From Rhinolophus ferrumequinum (Eukaryota > Chordata > Mammalia > Chiroptera > Rhinolophidae), in contig NC_046307.1 of NCBI RefSeq assembly GCF_004115265.2, positions 23,375,191 through 23,439,190 on the forward strand: a DNA stretch of 64,000 bases, given 5' to 3'. Made by a program: the position numbers and the translations under genes. The notes beneath the pieces were generated by a model. The model ran no database searches. It saw only the letters and a program-made list of their open reading frames with translations, and had not been told where the DNA came from. Below, one piece after another: positions 23,236 through 34,775 of the stretch. The first letter of the stretch is position 1, and every line of letters starts with the position of its first letter.

Positions 23236-24202
23236 GGATCAAACCCACCATGGCTATTAAAAATTTAATACAAAGCCCCAGTGCCTTGGGGCTGTGCTTT
23301 CTTATTAGCCCTGGAACAAGGTGAAGCCTGCATAGTCACTTGGGGTGAGCCAAGAATGTGAGGGCTGGAGTGCCTTTCCTGAGAAGCTCTCGGAGGCAGC
23401 GCGCTTCCTCTCTGGAGGCATCCTAGGGGGACCTTCTGAAAAAGGTCCCAGCCCTAATCATAGACAAAGAGGGGGTGCCCCTCCGCTGAGAGAAGTCTGG
23501 ATTAATACAGACCTCCCTGCCTCCCCAAAGTACCCCTGCCCCTAACCGTTCCCCAGGGAGCTGACATCCAACCCTCAGTATGAAACAGATTCCTGGGTTT
23601 CTCAAAGGCCCCTGTGAATATGTGTGTGACTCACAGGGGAAAATGGGGATGGGGTCCAGACCGCTGGTGGATTTTAAGCAATGGGCATGTGTTTGAGCTG
23701 GGAAAGCAGCCAGATTACATCAAAATTGGGAGCCTGGGCTTCTGCAGCCAGTGAGGGGGCAGAGACCAGGAAGAGGGCTCTGGGTGACCTGGGGGTGACA
23801 GTGACGATGTGGCAGTGCTGCCTCCCCCACTGGGATTGGTTAATCATGGGATCAACGGGACTGTGACACAGCGTGTGGCTTGTGAGCCCAGGATGCTTTC
23901 TTGGCCCAGGCACCCAGCCTCCCTGTGAGGTCCCTGGGGACACAGAGGCTCAAGGGACTATTTGTAAGTGTTATGAATGCACTCTGTGCCTGGCATTGTG
24001 CTAGATGCCAGGGGTAAAGTGACACAACCCACATGGCTTCTGCCCTCAAGAGCAATGACAAGTGGGAAATGCAAAGATCGCCCTGTTACCATTTCAGATG
24101 TGCCCAAATCCCCGTGCTGAGCTTGTTGGCCAACTAGCACCCTGCAGGGATCACTGAACCATGTTTATTCATCATACATGTGTTAACTCTATCCCACATA
24201 CT
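23236..24202. other. Mostly unique sequence
   Basis: Possible L2/MIR 3' remnant around 23960-24060 (GAATGCACTCTGTGCCTGGC, GTGCTAGATGCCAGGGGTAA). Otherwise nothing. Confidence 0.4.

Positions 24203-24281
<79 letters not shown>
24203..24281. repeat. (CT)n microsatellite
   Basis: About 78 bp of CT repeats with two short interruptions. Confidence 0.95.
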
Positions 24282-24283
<2 letters not shown>

Positions 24284-24314
24284 TTCTTGTGAGCACATCC
24301 ACTCCATCAGTGAG

Positions 24315-24890
24315 TGCTCTTGGCTCTACCTCCAAAATATACGGCCCGAATTTGACAGCCCCGCTCCCTTGACCCAGATGCCACCTTTTCTCCCCTGGTG
24401 GCTGTTCTTCCTGCCTCCCCTCTTGCCTCTCTCTAGTCAGTTCTCTAAGGAGCAGCCAGAATGATTTGCTCTAAGGTGTAAGTCACTCTCCTAAAACCCT
24501 CCATGGATGTCCCAGGGTCCTTGGCATGAAAACACACTCTGTGCCATGGCCCCTGAACAGGGCCTTCATCCATTATCTCCTGTCCGCTGGACATCCTCCC
24601 CTCCACACAGGCCGGCTTTCTACTCCTGAAAGATGACTCACCGGTTCCTTTCCCTGGGCCCCTGTGATTGCTGCTCCTTCTTGGAATGTTTGTCCCAACT
24701 CATTATCATCCAGGTCTCAACTACGAAGTCACCCACTCTAACCAAAGCCATGCCCATCGTTCACTCTCCATCACATGCCCTTGTTTTTATTGTCATACCA
24801 CTTAACCAGTAACTGAAATTATTTGTTTCTATGTTAATCGTCTGTCAGCCTCCTCCTTCTAGAATGTAACCGCCCCCCCCACTTGAGGGC
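24315..24890 (+). mobile_element. L2 LINE 3' half
   Basis: CCTCTTGCCTCTCTCTAGTC, AGGAGCAGCCAGAATGATTT, TCCTAAAACCCTCCATGGAT, CTTCTTGGAATGTTTGTCCC, TTGTTTTTATTGTCATACC and CTTCTAGAATGTAACCGCC in L2 order. It lost coding capacity long ago. Confidence 0.85.
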
Positions 24891-24994
24891 AGGATTTCCA
24901 TCTCATTTTTTCACCACTATCTACCTAGCCCATGGAACTCAGTGACCAATAGTCTCCAAAATTTTTTGTGACCTCATTAAATGACTAGTACAAT

Positions 24995-25120
24995 GCTCAG
25001 ACATGTGTTTTGGAGAGGAATGTAGCGCTTACAATCCATTTACCCCTTTATCAGATGGGGAAATGGAGATACAGACAGAGACCTGGATTTGCCCAAAGTC
25101 ATACAAGCCAGTCAGTCCTT
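24995..25120 (-). mobile_element. MIR fragment
   Basis: ATTTACCCCTTTATCAGATG, GGGAAATGGAGATACAGAC, TTTGCCCAAAGTCATACAAG. Confidence 0.65.
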
Positions 25121-25419
25121 CATATAAGCTGATACATGGACAAGAAGAAGTAGCAATGTGAGCCTATGAGAGGAACAGCTCTTTCAAAGGGCCTGGAGCA
25201 GGACGTGTACAGGAAAGTAGGTAGAAGATGAGTGGGACTAAAGCAAACTAAGAAGGAGAGACCTGTGGGGTGAGGTGTCCAGGCAGGCAGAGGCCAGGCC
25301 AGGCAGCTAGGCCTTCTCTGAACACACTGTGTGAATGGACATGCAACCCCCAGGAACTCTCTATTCCCTTTACCCCGCAACTTCATAGCAAGTATGCGTG
25401 TTGTCGTTATTTGCTTACC

Positions 25420-25537
25420 GATTATCTGACTAAAATGTCAGTTCCAGGAGAGCAGGAACTTTGCTTTGATCTGCTGTAATCCTAATGCTCAGAACCTAGC
25501 ACGCATGCCCTCCTCCACCGAAAAAAAAAAAAAAAAA
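25420..25537 (+). mobile_element. L2 3' end with following A-tract
   Basis: TGACTAAAATGTCAGTTCCA, AGAGCAGGAACTTTGC and TCAGAACCTAGCACGC are L2 3' terminal. An A18 run follows at about 25521-25538. Confidence 0.65.
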
Positions 25538-25979
25538 ATATCAGTGAAGTAAGAAACAGGGTGGGCTGAGTGGAAGAGATTTCAGACCATAGAGAACAAA
25601 GAAGAGGGGACCCCGTGCTCCCTCCTGCCCCAACTCCCACCCCCATGTTTCAGAGCGAAGCCTCAGTATAACTATGGGCGTTTGGATTATTTACCTTGTT
25701 AACCACCCTCTTCGCTGACTTGGTTGGTCCAAAGCCTGTGGCATGAGTAACTGCCACGATTTGGCATGTGGTGAGCCGACAGCGGCTGTGTGATTGCAAA
25801 GTGAGTGCTGCACTTGCAGGAACCAGGCTCTGGGTCCAGTCCTCACCCAGGAATGGACAAACACACCCTGTGGGACTTGCTCAACCCTGGGAGCTTCACT
25901 CTGGGCTTCTCCTGGGTGCCTCCTTGGTCTCCTGGATTCCTACTGTGCATACTACCCAAGTGGGCAGAGCGATTCATAT

Positions 25980-26240
25980 CCCTGTTTCAGGAGGTGGCAT
26001 TGGAGCAGAGACCTGAGGGAAATTGGGGAGTCAGCCATGCAGATATCTGAGGGAAGAGTGTCATGCAAAGGGCATGGCAGGTGCAAAGGCCCTGCGGTGG
26101 ACTTGCAGGGGTAGAGCAGCATAGCTGGAGCAGGCGAGCCATACCTTAGAACCACCGGGGATTACACAGCGACAGGGAAAGGTCAGAGCAGGCTCCAGGT
26201 AGGGAGAACAGCGTGTGCAAAGGCCTCAGGAGAGAAACAA
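25980..26240 (-). mobile_element. L2 fragment, reversed
   Basis: GGCATTGGAGCAGAGACCTG, AGTCAGCCATGCAGATATCT, GGCAGGTGCAAAGGCCCTGC and GTGTGCAAAGGCCTCAGG, the reverse of the L2 ORF2 end. The repeated 'gtgcaaaggcc' unit suggests a local duplication or two copies. Confidence 0.8.
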
Positions 26241-26249
26241 GTGCTTTCT

Positions 26250-26400
26250 GTTTGTCAAAGTATTTCACCTAATCTGATCCTCAGAACAAAGCTAGGCGGG
26301 TAAGACGGGTAGATTTCTTTTTCCATTTGACAACGGAGGACCTGAAGCTCTAGAGTGTCTAACAGGTCAGCCAGGATCACAGAAGTATCTCGATTCAGGA
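26250..26400 (-). mobile_element. MIR fragment
   Basis: AAGTATTTCACCTAATCTGA, CAACGGAGGACCTGAAGCTC and AGCCAGGATCACAGAAG. Confidence 0.65.
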
Positions 26401-27447
26401 GCAGAGCAGAAATCTGCGATCTCACTACCCTTTCAGGTCAGATCTGAAGCTCATGCCTTTTGACTTCGTGCCAGTGTGAGTTTCCAAAACAAGATCTGCT
26501 CCCAGGCAAGCTTCTGAATGGGTTGCAAAGTTCAAAGCTGAGCCAAATGAAGCTGAGTTGCCAAGAATGATATAGAATGCTCTGTGGTGAGTCTGTATAG
26601 AGAAGTAACCCCACCACTCCTCCCACAAATATAATAATTTAACCAATACGGCTGAAACACACAGGTCTCGTCCTTGAAGAAACTTTTATAGAAACACGGA
26701 AAGTTAGAATCATGTTGGTTTCAGATGGTAACTTAACGTTTCTGGAATGAAATTCTTCTCAAATATATACTTGTACGTCCTTTGGAATTCCTCCAAGAAG
26801 CTTCCTGCCGAATTTCAGATAAAGAACAATTCAGAAGAGAATATGAAAGATTCAATCGAGAATGCTATCCAGAAGGCCAGATTCTCCTGCGATGGACACT
26901 TACACAGATTTTCTAAAAGGTTTCACAAAATTTTCTCCAGATATGCCATGGTTTGGGATAGTCTCCGTGTCATCAGTGTTTACCAAATTCCTCATCGTTA
27001 TCATCATTTTCATCGTTCAGTTTCTATGTGTCTCCATATCACGCAAACGTGGCTCAAGGGATTGTCACCAAAGTTGGAGGGAATGTTCGTGAACACCTTG
27101 TGTGAAATATAGGCTGTACAGGAAACAAAACTTATTTTGCAGGGGGTGTCTGATCAAGAGAGACGTGCCATAGCCCTCAGAAAGCTGTAGAAAGAGAAAC
27201 CTCAGAGGGATTTAAAATTTAACTCCCACATTGCAAGTCACAAGGGCAGACGCTGCGAATCACAGGCATTGATTTGTGGTGGGGTTGGTTGCCGCCTGGG
27301 TCACTCCATGAGGCATGACGCAGGGATCTCGTTCTTAATAGTGCCAACAACACTGCAAGCCATGCCCGGACCCCACCTCCGCCAGGCCTCTCCTGGAGAA
27401 GTAAACTCATGTTACAACGACCGGAGAGCCTTTCTGCTTAGCGTTAT
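26401..27447. other. Unassigned sequence
   Basis: The 121-codon frame at 26747-27112 is rich in His/Phe/Ser and shows no domain. No repeat is named with confidence. Confidence 0.4.
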
Positions 27448-27873
27448 ACAGAGGTTCTTAAACTTTGTGGTCTCCACACCCCTTTATCTTATTAGAAATT
27501 GAAAACTTCTGAATGTTTATTTAGCAATTAAAAACAACAATAAGCCCATCCCATAGTCACAGAAAACACTCTTATGAAAAATATTTTCAGAAGAAAAACA
27601 TAGTGAGAAGAGTGGCATTGTCTACATGTATGCACATCTCTGCAGGAGATACCTGGCTTCTCCGAGCCCCCTCTTGTGACATCATAAGTCATGTAGCTTC
27701 TGGAAAACTCCACTGTACACTTAAGAGAGAAGGAGAGTAAAAGAGGCAAGGGAGTTCTTAGTAATAATGAAAATCATTTTGACTTGCTGGACCATGTACA
27801 AGGGTCTCTGGACACCCCATGGGTCCCCAGACCACCTCAGAGGTGCAGTGATTGAAGCCAAAGTGTTGAGAAC
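27448..27873 (+). mobile_element. hAT-Charlie-type (MER1 group) element, near complete
   Basis: Starts CAGAGGTTCTTAAACTTTGT, continues ACACCCCTTTATCTTATTAG, GTGAGAAGAGTGGCATTGTC, CATGTAGCTTCTGGAAAACT, CCACTGTACACTTAAGAGAG and GGACCATGTACAAGGGTCTC, and ends near AAGTGTTGAGAACTT, the inverted version of its start. No transposase frame. Confidence 0.8.
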
Positions 27874-28010
27874 TTGGGGCAAGTCACTTAATCTCTCCTT
27901 TGTCTGTGAAATATGGATAATAATAACTATCATCCTAAGACTCTTGTGACAGTCAAATGACTTAATGTGAGTGAAGGGCCTGAAACCTGGGAAGAGCTCA
28001 GGAAATACTG
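27874..28010 (+). mobile_element. MIR SINE
   Basis: GGGGCAAGTCACTTAATCTC, TTTGTCTGTGAAATATGGAT, AATAATAACTATCATCC directly abut the preceding hAT element. Confidence 0.8.
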
Positions 28011-28466
28011 GCTGTCACCATGAGCCTGCAGGAGTGACCATGGATTCATCTTTCCCCCCTCGTACAGAGCACAGAGCAGGCACTCAGGGAATCTCTCACG
28101 GATAAATAATGGCACACATGAACAGTCCTCTCATGTGGGAGGACTCTGCAGCTCTGCCCCGGACCAAGGAAAGTCAGTTTTCTTGCCCCTGTTAAATAAG
28201 CTAACCAGATCAGAGACGCTCAGCCAATCCCGCTTGCAGCTGCTGTCATAGCTGAGCTCGGCCTTCCTCAGACCCCACCCTCGGCTACCTCTGAAGTCAC
28301 CTGAGCACACTTGCAATGGACATTCCTGCAGTATCTGATTTTGTCCCAATCTGCAGTCGGATGGGCCAAACCACGCCTGCAGAAGACCTGAGTTTAAGAT
28401 ACCTGAGCTCCCCCCGCCCTCTGCCATCCAGAGAGCACTTCTAGGTTAGAATTACACATCAACTCA
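28011..28466. other. Unique sequence, nothing recognised
   Basis: No recognised repeat or gene. Confidence 0.4.
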
Positions 28467-28562
28467 TTAGGATGGTATAAAAGTGATTGCAGTTTAAAAG
28501 TTAAAAAAAAAAAAAAAAGAAGAAAAATTGTAAAAACCGCCATTACTTTTGCACCAACCTAC
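28467..28562. mobile_element. MADE1-like mariner MITE
   Basis: Left end TTAGGATGGTATAAAAGTGA and right end, reversed, TAGGTTGGTGCAAAAGTAAT, flanking an A-rich core. These are the ends of HSMAR1-type mariners and their 80 bp MADE1 derivative. The right end is closer to consensus than the left. Confidence 0.85.
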
Positions 28563-28859
28563 TATTTGAGGGACCCTCTTCATCTTTTTTGTTTTGGTGG
28601 TCGTTGTGCCTGGGACGTGGTAGAGGGCTAAGTATTTGGATGTTTGTTGAAGGAAAGAAGGAATACAACTATGTCTTCACTGACAAAAAATAAGTGGACG
28701 GTGTTTTTAGATAATCAGGTGTTCGGGACAGAGGAAAGAGGAGAGAGTGGTAAAACGTTAAAACAGAAAATCAAGCAAAGACATACAGTCTCAAGAGTTA
28801 GGGTGCTGTCTCCCCAGAGCCCTCGTTCTGCTTAGCTTTTAAAGGCATCACGGTGATAA

Positions 28860-29070
28860 CAATTACAAGCGTGGCTCCCAGTCACTGAGAGCTTACCGTG
28901 TGCCTGGCACCGTGCTAAGCACCCGGCATGTATCAGCTCACCGAATGCTCCGAACAGTGCTCATCCACGGCTGATGGTGTTCCTTCTATTCCTACATGGG
29001 GACTCCGAGTGCTTAAGGGACGTGCCTGAGCTCCCATAGCCAGCAAGGGGTCCAGCATCAGGGTGGTGTG
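28860..29070 (-). mobile_element. MIR SINE
   Basis: TACCGTGTGCCTGGCACCGT, GCTAAGCACCCGGCATG and AAGGGACGTGCCTGAGC in reverse MIR order. Confidence 0.75.
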
Positions 29071-29269
29071 TCTCCCAAAGCCTGGGGAATGGAATGCAAA
29101 CTGGGGAGGGTGGCAAGAGGCTATGATGGGAGAGCAGCAGGTTGGGGTGCTAGGCAGCAGAGAAGGCCCCAATGCACGTGCTAGAAGTTAGTCAGTGTCT
29201 CTCTGGGCCTGGGCACAGGGGAGCCCAAGGAAAATGCGACAGGCTTCTGATTTCTGGGACCCAGCACGG

Positions 29270-29430
29270 ACTCAGGGCACCAGGTGCAGAGCCGAGCGTG
29301 CCTCGTTTTACAGAAGGGGTCAGGGAGGCTTAGAGAGGGAAGAGGCATCACCCAAGGTCACACAGCCAGTTGGAGCCCAGACCACCTGCTCCCAACCCAG
29401 GCGTTCCCGTGCTCTCCCAAGTGCCCCTCT
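29270..29430 (-). mobile_element. MIR fragment
   Basis: CTCGTTTTACAGAAGGGGTC, CACCCAAGGTCACACAGCCA, GTTGGAGCCCAGACCACC. Confidence 0.75.
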
Positions 29431-30064
29431 TCTGACTAACAGACTCACACACCTTCACCATGGGCCGCTCTCCTGAGCGCCTAGCTCCCTGCAGAGAGGG
29501 TGGCGTGGGAAGGAGCAAAGCGTTGCCTTCACTCCAGGCTTCCCCTCCCAGGGCAGGAAGGAGAGCGCGAGGGGCATGACCAGGCCTGCAGGGGCAGCCG
29601 GCTCTCCACTGCCCCATCTGTCTCCCGGACAAAGTGAGTTAATGAGAGCAAATTGCTAGGGCTTTGAGAATGGCAGGGACCCTTTGATGGGCATGAGTGA
29701 GGGCTGGGATGGAATGGGGCCCTTCCCTGTCCTCTTGTGCAACCCCCTTCGCGGAGGAGCAAGCTGGCACAGGATGGTACCCACAAAAGCATCCACCACC
29801 GTGATCTGTGCTGGGGTTCCAGACTGGGCTTCTACCCCTCAGTTCTCCGTCCCCAGCTGCCATAAGAATGAAGGTTTCTGATAGCCAGGCACACAGCAGA
29901 GTTCCCCAGCCATTCCAGACTTGGGCCTTAGAGAAGATTTGGGGGGGAACTCCAGCACACCCCTAACCCTCTGGAGAGTGGATCAGGGCTCTGAGGATTG
30001 CTCTGCATCATCCCGGGTCTGGTTCACTGTTCTCTCTGTGCTGAGGGGCAGATATAGTGAGCAT
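29431..30064. other. GC-rich unique sequence
   Basis: Nothing recognised beyond chance frames. Confidence 0.4.
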
Positions 30065-30340
30065 TGCTGAGATGTCTCAAGTTTTTAGTCTGGTGCTAGC
30101 ACAGCGCTAAGGGTCTGTGTAGCTTAATTCCCACAGTAAGCCTATGAGATGGGGGTTACCAGATCCCCCATTCGCTGGCTTAGAGCAGAGGTCATCCCAG
30201 TGTAGCCACACCAGCATCCCACGTAAATTTGTGAGAGATGCAAACCCAGCCCCACAGCCTTAGAATAAGAACTGGGCCCAAGGCGGCAGAGCAGCAGGTG
30301 GCAGAGCAGGGTTCTGACGGCTCTGGGCTCTGAGTCTAAC
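30065..30340 (-). mobile_element. MIR SINE, degraded
   Basis: GCTAGCACAGCGCTAAGGGT, AATTCCCACAGTAAGCCTAT, CAAGGCGGCAGAGCAGCAGG. Confidence 0.65.
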
Positions 30341-30489
30341 TCCCAGGCTGTGTCCCTTCTTTGTGGATGACCATGGCTGAGCAGCTGAGAGGAATTTCAG
30401 AAGGACAGTGTATTCCCTGTAGCTCTCTCTGGGAAAGATTATTGGGAACCGCCTAACTGTCCACTAGCTCCGGGCTGTTTAGAATCGCG

Positions 30490-30720
30490 ATGGGGCGTCC
30501 GCATGACGAACATGGTGCAGCTCTTGCTAGAGGATGAGTGGGAAAGCTTTTTATCTGTGCTATGGAACGGCCTCCATATCACAGTATTGAGAAGTAAAAA
30601 GCACAGTGCTGAGCAGTATGTATTATCGAAAGCTACCATTTGTGTAAAAAAGGGGAGAATGGGGAAACAAATTTGTTTCCACAAACACAGACGCACAAAT
30701 CTCTGAACGAGAATTAAGAG
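30490..30720 (+). mobile_element. Probable old L1 3' fragment
   Basis: AAGTAAAAAGCACAGTGCTG, AGCAGTATGTATTATCG and ACCATTTGTGTAAAAAAGGG resemble the 'gtatgatcccatttttgtaaaaa' part of L1M 3' ends. Confidence 0.5.
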
Positions 30721-30904
30721 CCCAGCCACAGGGAGAGCCCCCTGAGGTGCCACAGAACAGGGCCCCATAGGAAAGGATTTTTCATATATGCTTTTGTGTA
30801 AATCACCTACTTGAGTGATCAATAGAATACAATTAAAATTTAAAAGAGGAAGAAAGGGGGCAAGCTGGGGTTTGAGGGGGCTGTGAGCTAAGGACCAGGA
30901 AGCC

Positions 30905-31290
30905 TGAGGGCTTATAAAATGCCAGGCGCTGAGTTAAACTCTTTAGGAGTATTACCTCCTTTAATGTCCTCAACAACCCTGTGAGGTGGTTACTGTTATT
31001 ATCCCCATGCTGTTGACAGGGAAACAGAGTCACAGAAAGGTTATGTGATTTTCTCTGAGTCACAGAGCTGGTTAGTGCCAGAGCTGGGATTTGAACCTTC
31101 ATCTGTGTAACTCCAGAACCCAAGCTCTAAATTAATATATATAATCTACATGAATATATAATCATTTAAAACTCCCATCTCACTTTAGAGAAAGTCCTTA
31201 TTTTTCCTCTTTATAAATAAGGACATAGAAGCCCAGAGAGGTTAAGTCATTTGCCCAAGGCCACACAGCCAAAGCATGACCAACCAGAAA
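30905..31290 (-). mobile_element. Two MIR copies
   Basis: 30905-31120: AATGCCAGGCGCTGAGTTAA, CCTCAACAACCCTGTGAGGT, GAGTCACAGAGCTGGTTAGT, GAGCTGGGATTTGAACC. 31195-31285: GAAGCCCAGAGAGGTTAAGT and ATTTGCCCAAGGCCACACAG. Confidence 0.85.
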
Positions 31291-31384
31291 GAGAATCCCT
31301 AGAAAGGAGGAACAAACGTTGGGGCCTGCAGTTCCAAGTTCCCAGTAGAAGAAGACTCCTCCTCCAGGAACTAGAGGTGAAAGA

Positions 31385-31480
31385 CTGTAATTTCCACGTT
31401 TATAAGGGCAGGGACAGCATCGGTCATGTTGGCTGTTTCCCCACTTCCTGGCTCAGTGCCTGGTGCATGCTGAGCACCTG
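31385..31480 (+). mobile_element. L2 3' end
   Basis: ATAAGGGCAGGGACAGCATC, CTTCCTGGCTCAGTGCCTGG, TGCATGCTGAGCACCTG. Confidence 0.7.
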
Positions 31481-31909
31481 AAAAATTTGGAAGGAAGCGA
31501 AGGAATGAGGACTAGCAGTGCTGACCAGAAATCACCCCTGGAAAGGGCTTTGTGGATCAGCTAGGCCGGATGGGCAAACTGAAGCCTAGAGGTTTGGGAG
31601 GGGCTTTCTTGAACTGACTCAGTGAGTTCTAAGGAGACTGGACATGAGGGCAGATAATGTTTTTTAATGATCCACTTACCTTGGGAACTGTCATGATTTC
31701 CTTCTGCTCCCTCCGACCCCCTATGAGGCTGGAAGGAGACAGAAATTGGCCATTTTGATTGGGATGGGAGGTAATAAACCATCAAAAGGTCGGGTCCTGT
31801 GGGGAGGAGGGTGCCTCAGCAACTGTGAGGTAAAAAGAGACAGTGGGTATAAGAAGCAAACTCATAGGGACTCAGCTGAGGCACCGATGAAAGGCCAGTG
31901 GGTGTGAAA
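31481..31909. other. Unassigned sequence
   Basis: No recognised element. Confidence 0.4.
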
Positions 31910-32025
31910 TCAAGGAACCTGGGTTCTAATCTCTGCTCTGCCTCTATAGCTGTGTGGTGTGGGTGAGTCACTCCCCCTGTCTGGCCCTCCGTGCCTTCAT
32001 CTATAACCAGAGGGAACATTGCGGA
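31910..32025 (+). mobile_element. MIR SINE
   Basis: AACCTGGGTTCTAATCTCTG, TAGCTGTGTGGTGTGGGTGA, TGCCTTCATCTATAACCAGA. Confidence 0.75.
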
Positions 32026-32458
32026 ACCCACATGAGCATGCTGCTTCTAGAAGAGGGTAAACGGGGTCAAATATATGGTGACGGAAGGAGAACTGACTCT
32101 GGGTGGTACACGCATAACGTGAGATTTCAAAAAAAAAAGTGCTGCAAAATCAATGAAGCAAAATCTTAATATGAGGAGTTATTAAGGACACACAATAGTG
32201 CTGGTGACAAATAGTCCGGTCACCCACACTTCCAAATGTAGTGTGGAGCTGAATCCATGTAGGTCGCCCTTATTTATGACAGGGGAATTGACTGTCCCTT
32301 CTCCTCCGGTGGCATTTGCAGACCTCCTGTCCCCCAGGGCAGCACTTACCACATTCCCTGCTTAGTTGTCCGCCTCCTTCACTATCGGCTAATGGAGGGC
32401 AGTGACCAAGCAGCGTGCACTCCTAAGCCTTAAACCTGGGGCACAGTGGTAGTGATGG
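32026..32458. other. Unassigned sequence
   Basis: Contains a fragment like an L2 3' end around 32330-32410 (CCCCCAGGGCAGCACTTACC); otherwise nothing. Confidence 0.4.
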
Positions 32459-32525
32459 CTGGGTAAGTGGATGACAGATGGGTAGGTGGGTGGGTGGGTG
32501 GGTGGATAGATGGATGGACAGACAG
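32459..32525. repeat. (GGGT/GGAT)n microsatellite
   Basis: GTAGGTGGGTGGGTGGGTGG grading into ATAGATGGATGGACAGACAG. Confidence 0.9.
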
Positions 32526-33599
32526 GCAGCTGAATATTTTCAGAACCCAGTAGAGAGATCCTTCTGATTCTAAGATAACACTCTCAGAGCAGATAGGCTT
32601 GGACTGAGCCTTTAAAGGTGGGGAGGATTTCAACAGGACAAGCACAAGAGGTTAGGAAGTTAGAAAGGAGGACATGTTTGGGAGCTGAGAGCAACCTGAG
32701 CTAAGGCCTGGGACGGGAAAGTTCACGGTGCTTGGAAGTCGTTATAAGTGGTCTGGGGTTGATGGAGCACGAAGAGGGCTATGGTAGCTGCACAAGTAGA
32801 AGCCAGCTACGGCAGGCCTGGAAAGTCGGGCCCAGGTGTCTGGATTCTTCCATGGTGCAGGCAGTAGGGACACCATAGAAGGTTTCGTAAGGGAGGAGTG
32901 ACCTGCTATGCCCTGTGCTTACCGGTGGCATGTGACAGGACAGGCAGCAGGCCAGGGCTGGCTCTGGGAGGAGGCCCCACCACTTCCTGCTGTCTGCCAG
33001 GCCTTCCCGAAGAGCTGCCCAGGACCGGGATAGGGAGGGTTCCCTGTCAGCCTGTGCAGCTGCACGCAGGCACCTCTGCCTCCCTGCTGTGGGTCCTCCT
33101 GCAGGGAAGGCCTTCCCTGGAGGAGCAGCTGCAGTGGACACCAAGCCTCCTAGGCGTCCAGCAAGACTTACCCTCTTCAATCTCCAAAGTGCACCAACAG
33201 GGCTGCCTTGGCTCTGGGTTCAAGTGCGGGCTCTCTTAGTGACCGTGTGACTTTGGGCCAGTCCCTGCCTGTCTCTCACAGGCCCTGCGTTTCACAACTC
33301 CAGGAAGGAATATTCACATGGAACACAATGAAATGATGCCCCGGAGTTGTGCAACCCAGCGGCCTTGCCTCTGATCTCTTTCCTCAGCCGTGCAAGTGGG
33401 GACAGAGGTTGGTGCAGATCATCTCTGAGGGCTATTCCAAGCCTAGCCTCCCAGCATTTCGAGCAGTGTGTGGTGTTTTGGGGCTACAAGGGGGATGGAG
33501 CCAAGGCCTTGGCCCATTGCCAGACATGGCGAGAGAGAAACTCTCACAGCTGGTGGATAGCCAATCCCCCAAAGCAGTGTTGACCTCCTCCTTCCAGAG
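32526..33599. other. Mixed sequence with possible old L2
   Basis: 32640-32910 (GAGCAACCTGAGCTAAGGCC, GAGGAGTGACCTGCTATGCC) looks like a heavily worn reversed L2. A MIR-like piece lies near 33215-33290 (GTGACTTTGGGCCAGTCCCT). The rest is unique. Confidence 0.45.
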
Positions 33600-33815
33600 C
33601 CAGGCCTGGATTTGCATCCCGGACCCCATCCCTACTCCTCTTTCCAAGTGTGTGTAATCTAACCTCTCTAGCCAGATTTTCTGCAGGCATGAACCAGGGA
33701 GAAGAAAATGCATACCTCATAGGGCCATTGTGAGCACTGAGAGAAGCAATGCATGTCAGGCACTCAGCAGAACGCCTGGCCCCCGAAACAGCTCCGTAAA
33801 CAGCAGGTTCATCAG
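33600..33815 (+). mobile_element. MIR SINE, degraded
   Basis: GCCTGGATTTGCATCCCGGA, ATGCATACCTCATAGGGCCA, CATTGTGAGCACTGAGAG, CAGGCACTCAGCAGAACG. Confidence 0.7.
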
Positions 33816-34257
33816 GATTTTCATTTTATTTCGTAAAACAACTTAAATTTATCTGCCCTCAGGGTCTCTCACTGTGACTGACCTCAGGATCACAATAAGA
33901 CCCATCAAGGAGGGGCCCAGAGCAGAGTTCAGGTGTCCACTCACCAGAAACACCTCCCCTCCCCACAGACACAATGACCTCAATCTTCTGACGAACTCTA
34001 GACATGGTTCCCTGAGGAATTTGGCCAAAGCTTAAGTTAAAGGAATGAAGCGCTAACTGTGAAATTTCAATGCTGGTTTATTGTTCTGGCCGCCGCAAGG
34101 TCAGGCTCCTTGAGTAGCATCCAGAGCATCTAGTCCTTGGACTGGATCCCATCCAACTTCCCGGGTGAGAAAGAACCAGCAGGGAGGGCTCCGGGCCTGG
34201 ATGTTTTGCTGACTGTCACCTGGGCGTCACTAACACCCCGCTGAGGAACCAAGTCAA
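33816..34257. other. Unique sequence, nothing recognised
   Basis: No recognised repeat or gene. Confidence 0.4.
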
Positions 34258-34303
34258 GCCCTGCCCTGCCCTGCCCTGCCCTGCCCAGCCCTGCCCAGGC
34301 TGC
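34258..34303. repeat. (CCCTG)n tandem repeat
   Basis: Seven or so CCCTG units, two of them degenerate. Confidence 0.9.
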
Positions 34304-34711
34304 TGGATGAAAGGAAAGGCCAGGTGTGGGGCCCAAAGGCAGAGAGGAGAGCTCCATCTGGACCTGGAGATTCTTAGAACAGAACCAGCAAGCACATCCA
34401 CCAGATACGGCTCCTCAGACTTTTCTGTATTTCAAATGTTATGTGTTTCTTATGTAATTAGAAAAAATGCACATTAAAACCCAATATTAGAAATTCAGAA
34501 CACATCGTCTCCGATCCTGCCTTGCCACCAGGCGCCATCTATGTAAGGCTGAGAGGTCACTCTCCCCACCCCAGCCTCCGTTTCCACAGCTGTTCAGGAA
34601 GTGGGGATTCCCTCCTCATCTAACAGCTTCTGTCTGTCAAATCGGTGCCAACATTAGGGTAGTGAGAGTATAGATGTTTTTGCTTTCTGCTTGCCATTTG
34701 CCTATTTTCCA
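34304..34711. other. Unassigned sequence
   Basis: 34410-34470 is AT-rich (GTTTCTTATGTAATTAGAAA), possibly an L1 tail. Otherwise unknown. Confidence 0.4.
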
Positions 34712-34775
34712 TACTTAAATTAGAAGCAGATTGAACCTGCAGTGACTGATTCTCTCAGGAGTATGGGAGCGTGTG
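34712..34775. repeat. Unnamed repeated segment, copy B
   Basis: Same order as copy A at 23152-23235: TTAGAAGCAGATTG joined directly to GAACCTGCAGTGACTGATTC and CTCAGGAGTATGGGAG. Upstream similarity (CATTTGCCTATTTTCCAT against CATATTGCCTTTCAGG) is weaker. Confidence 0.6.
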
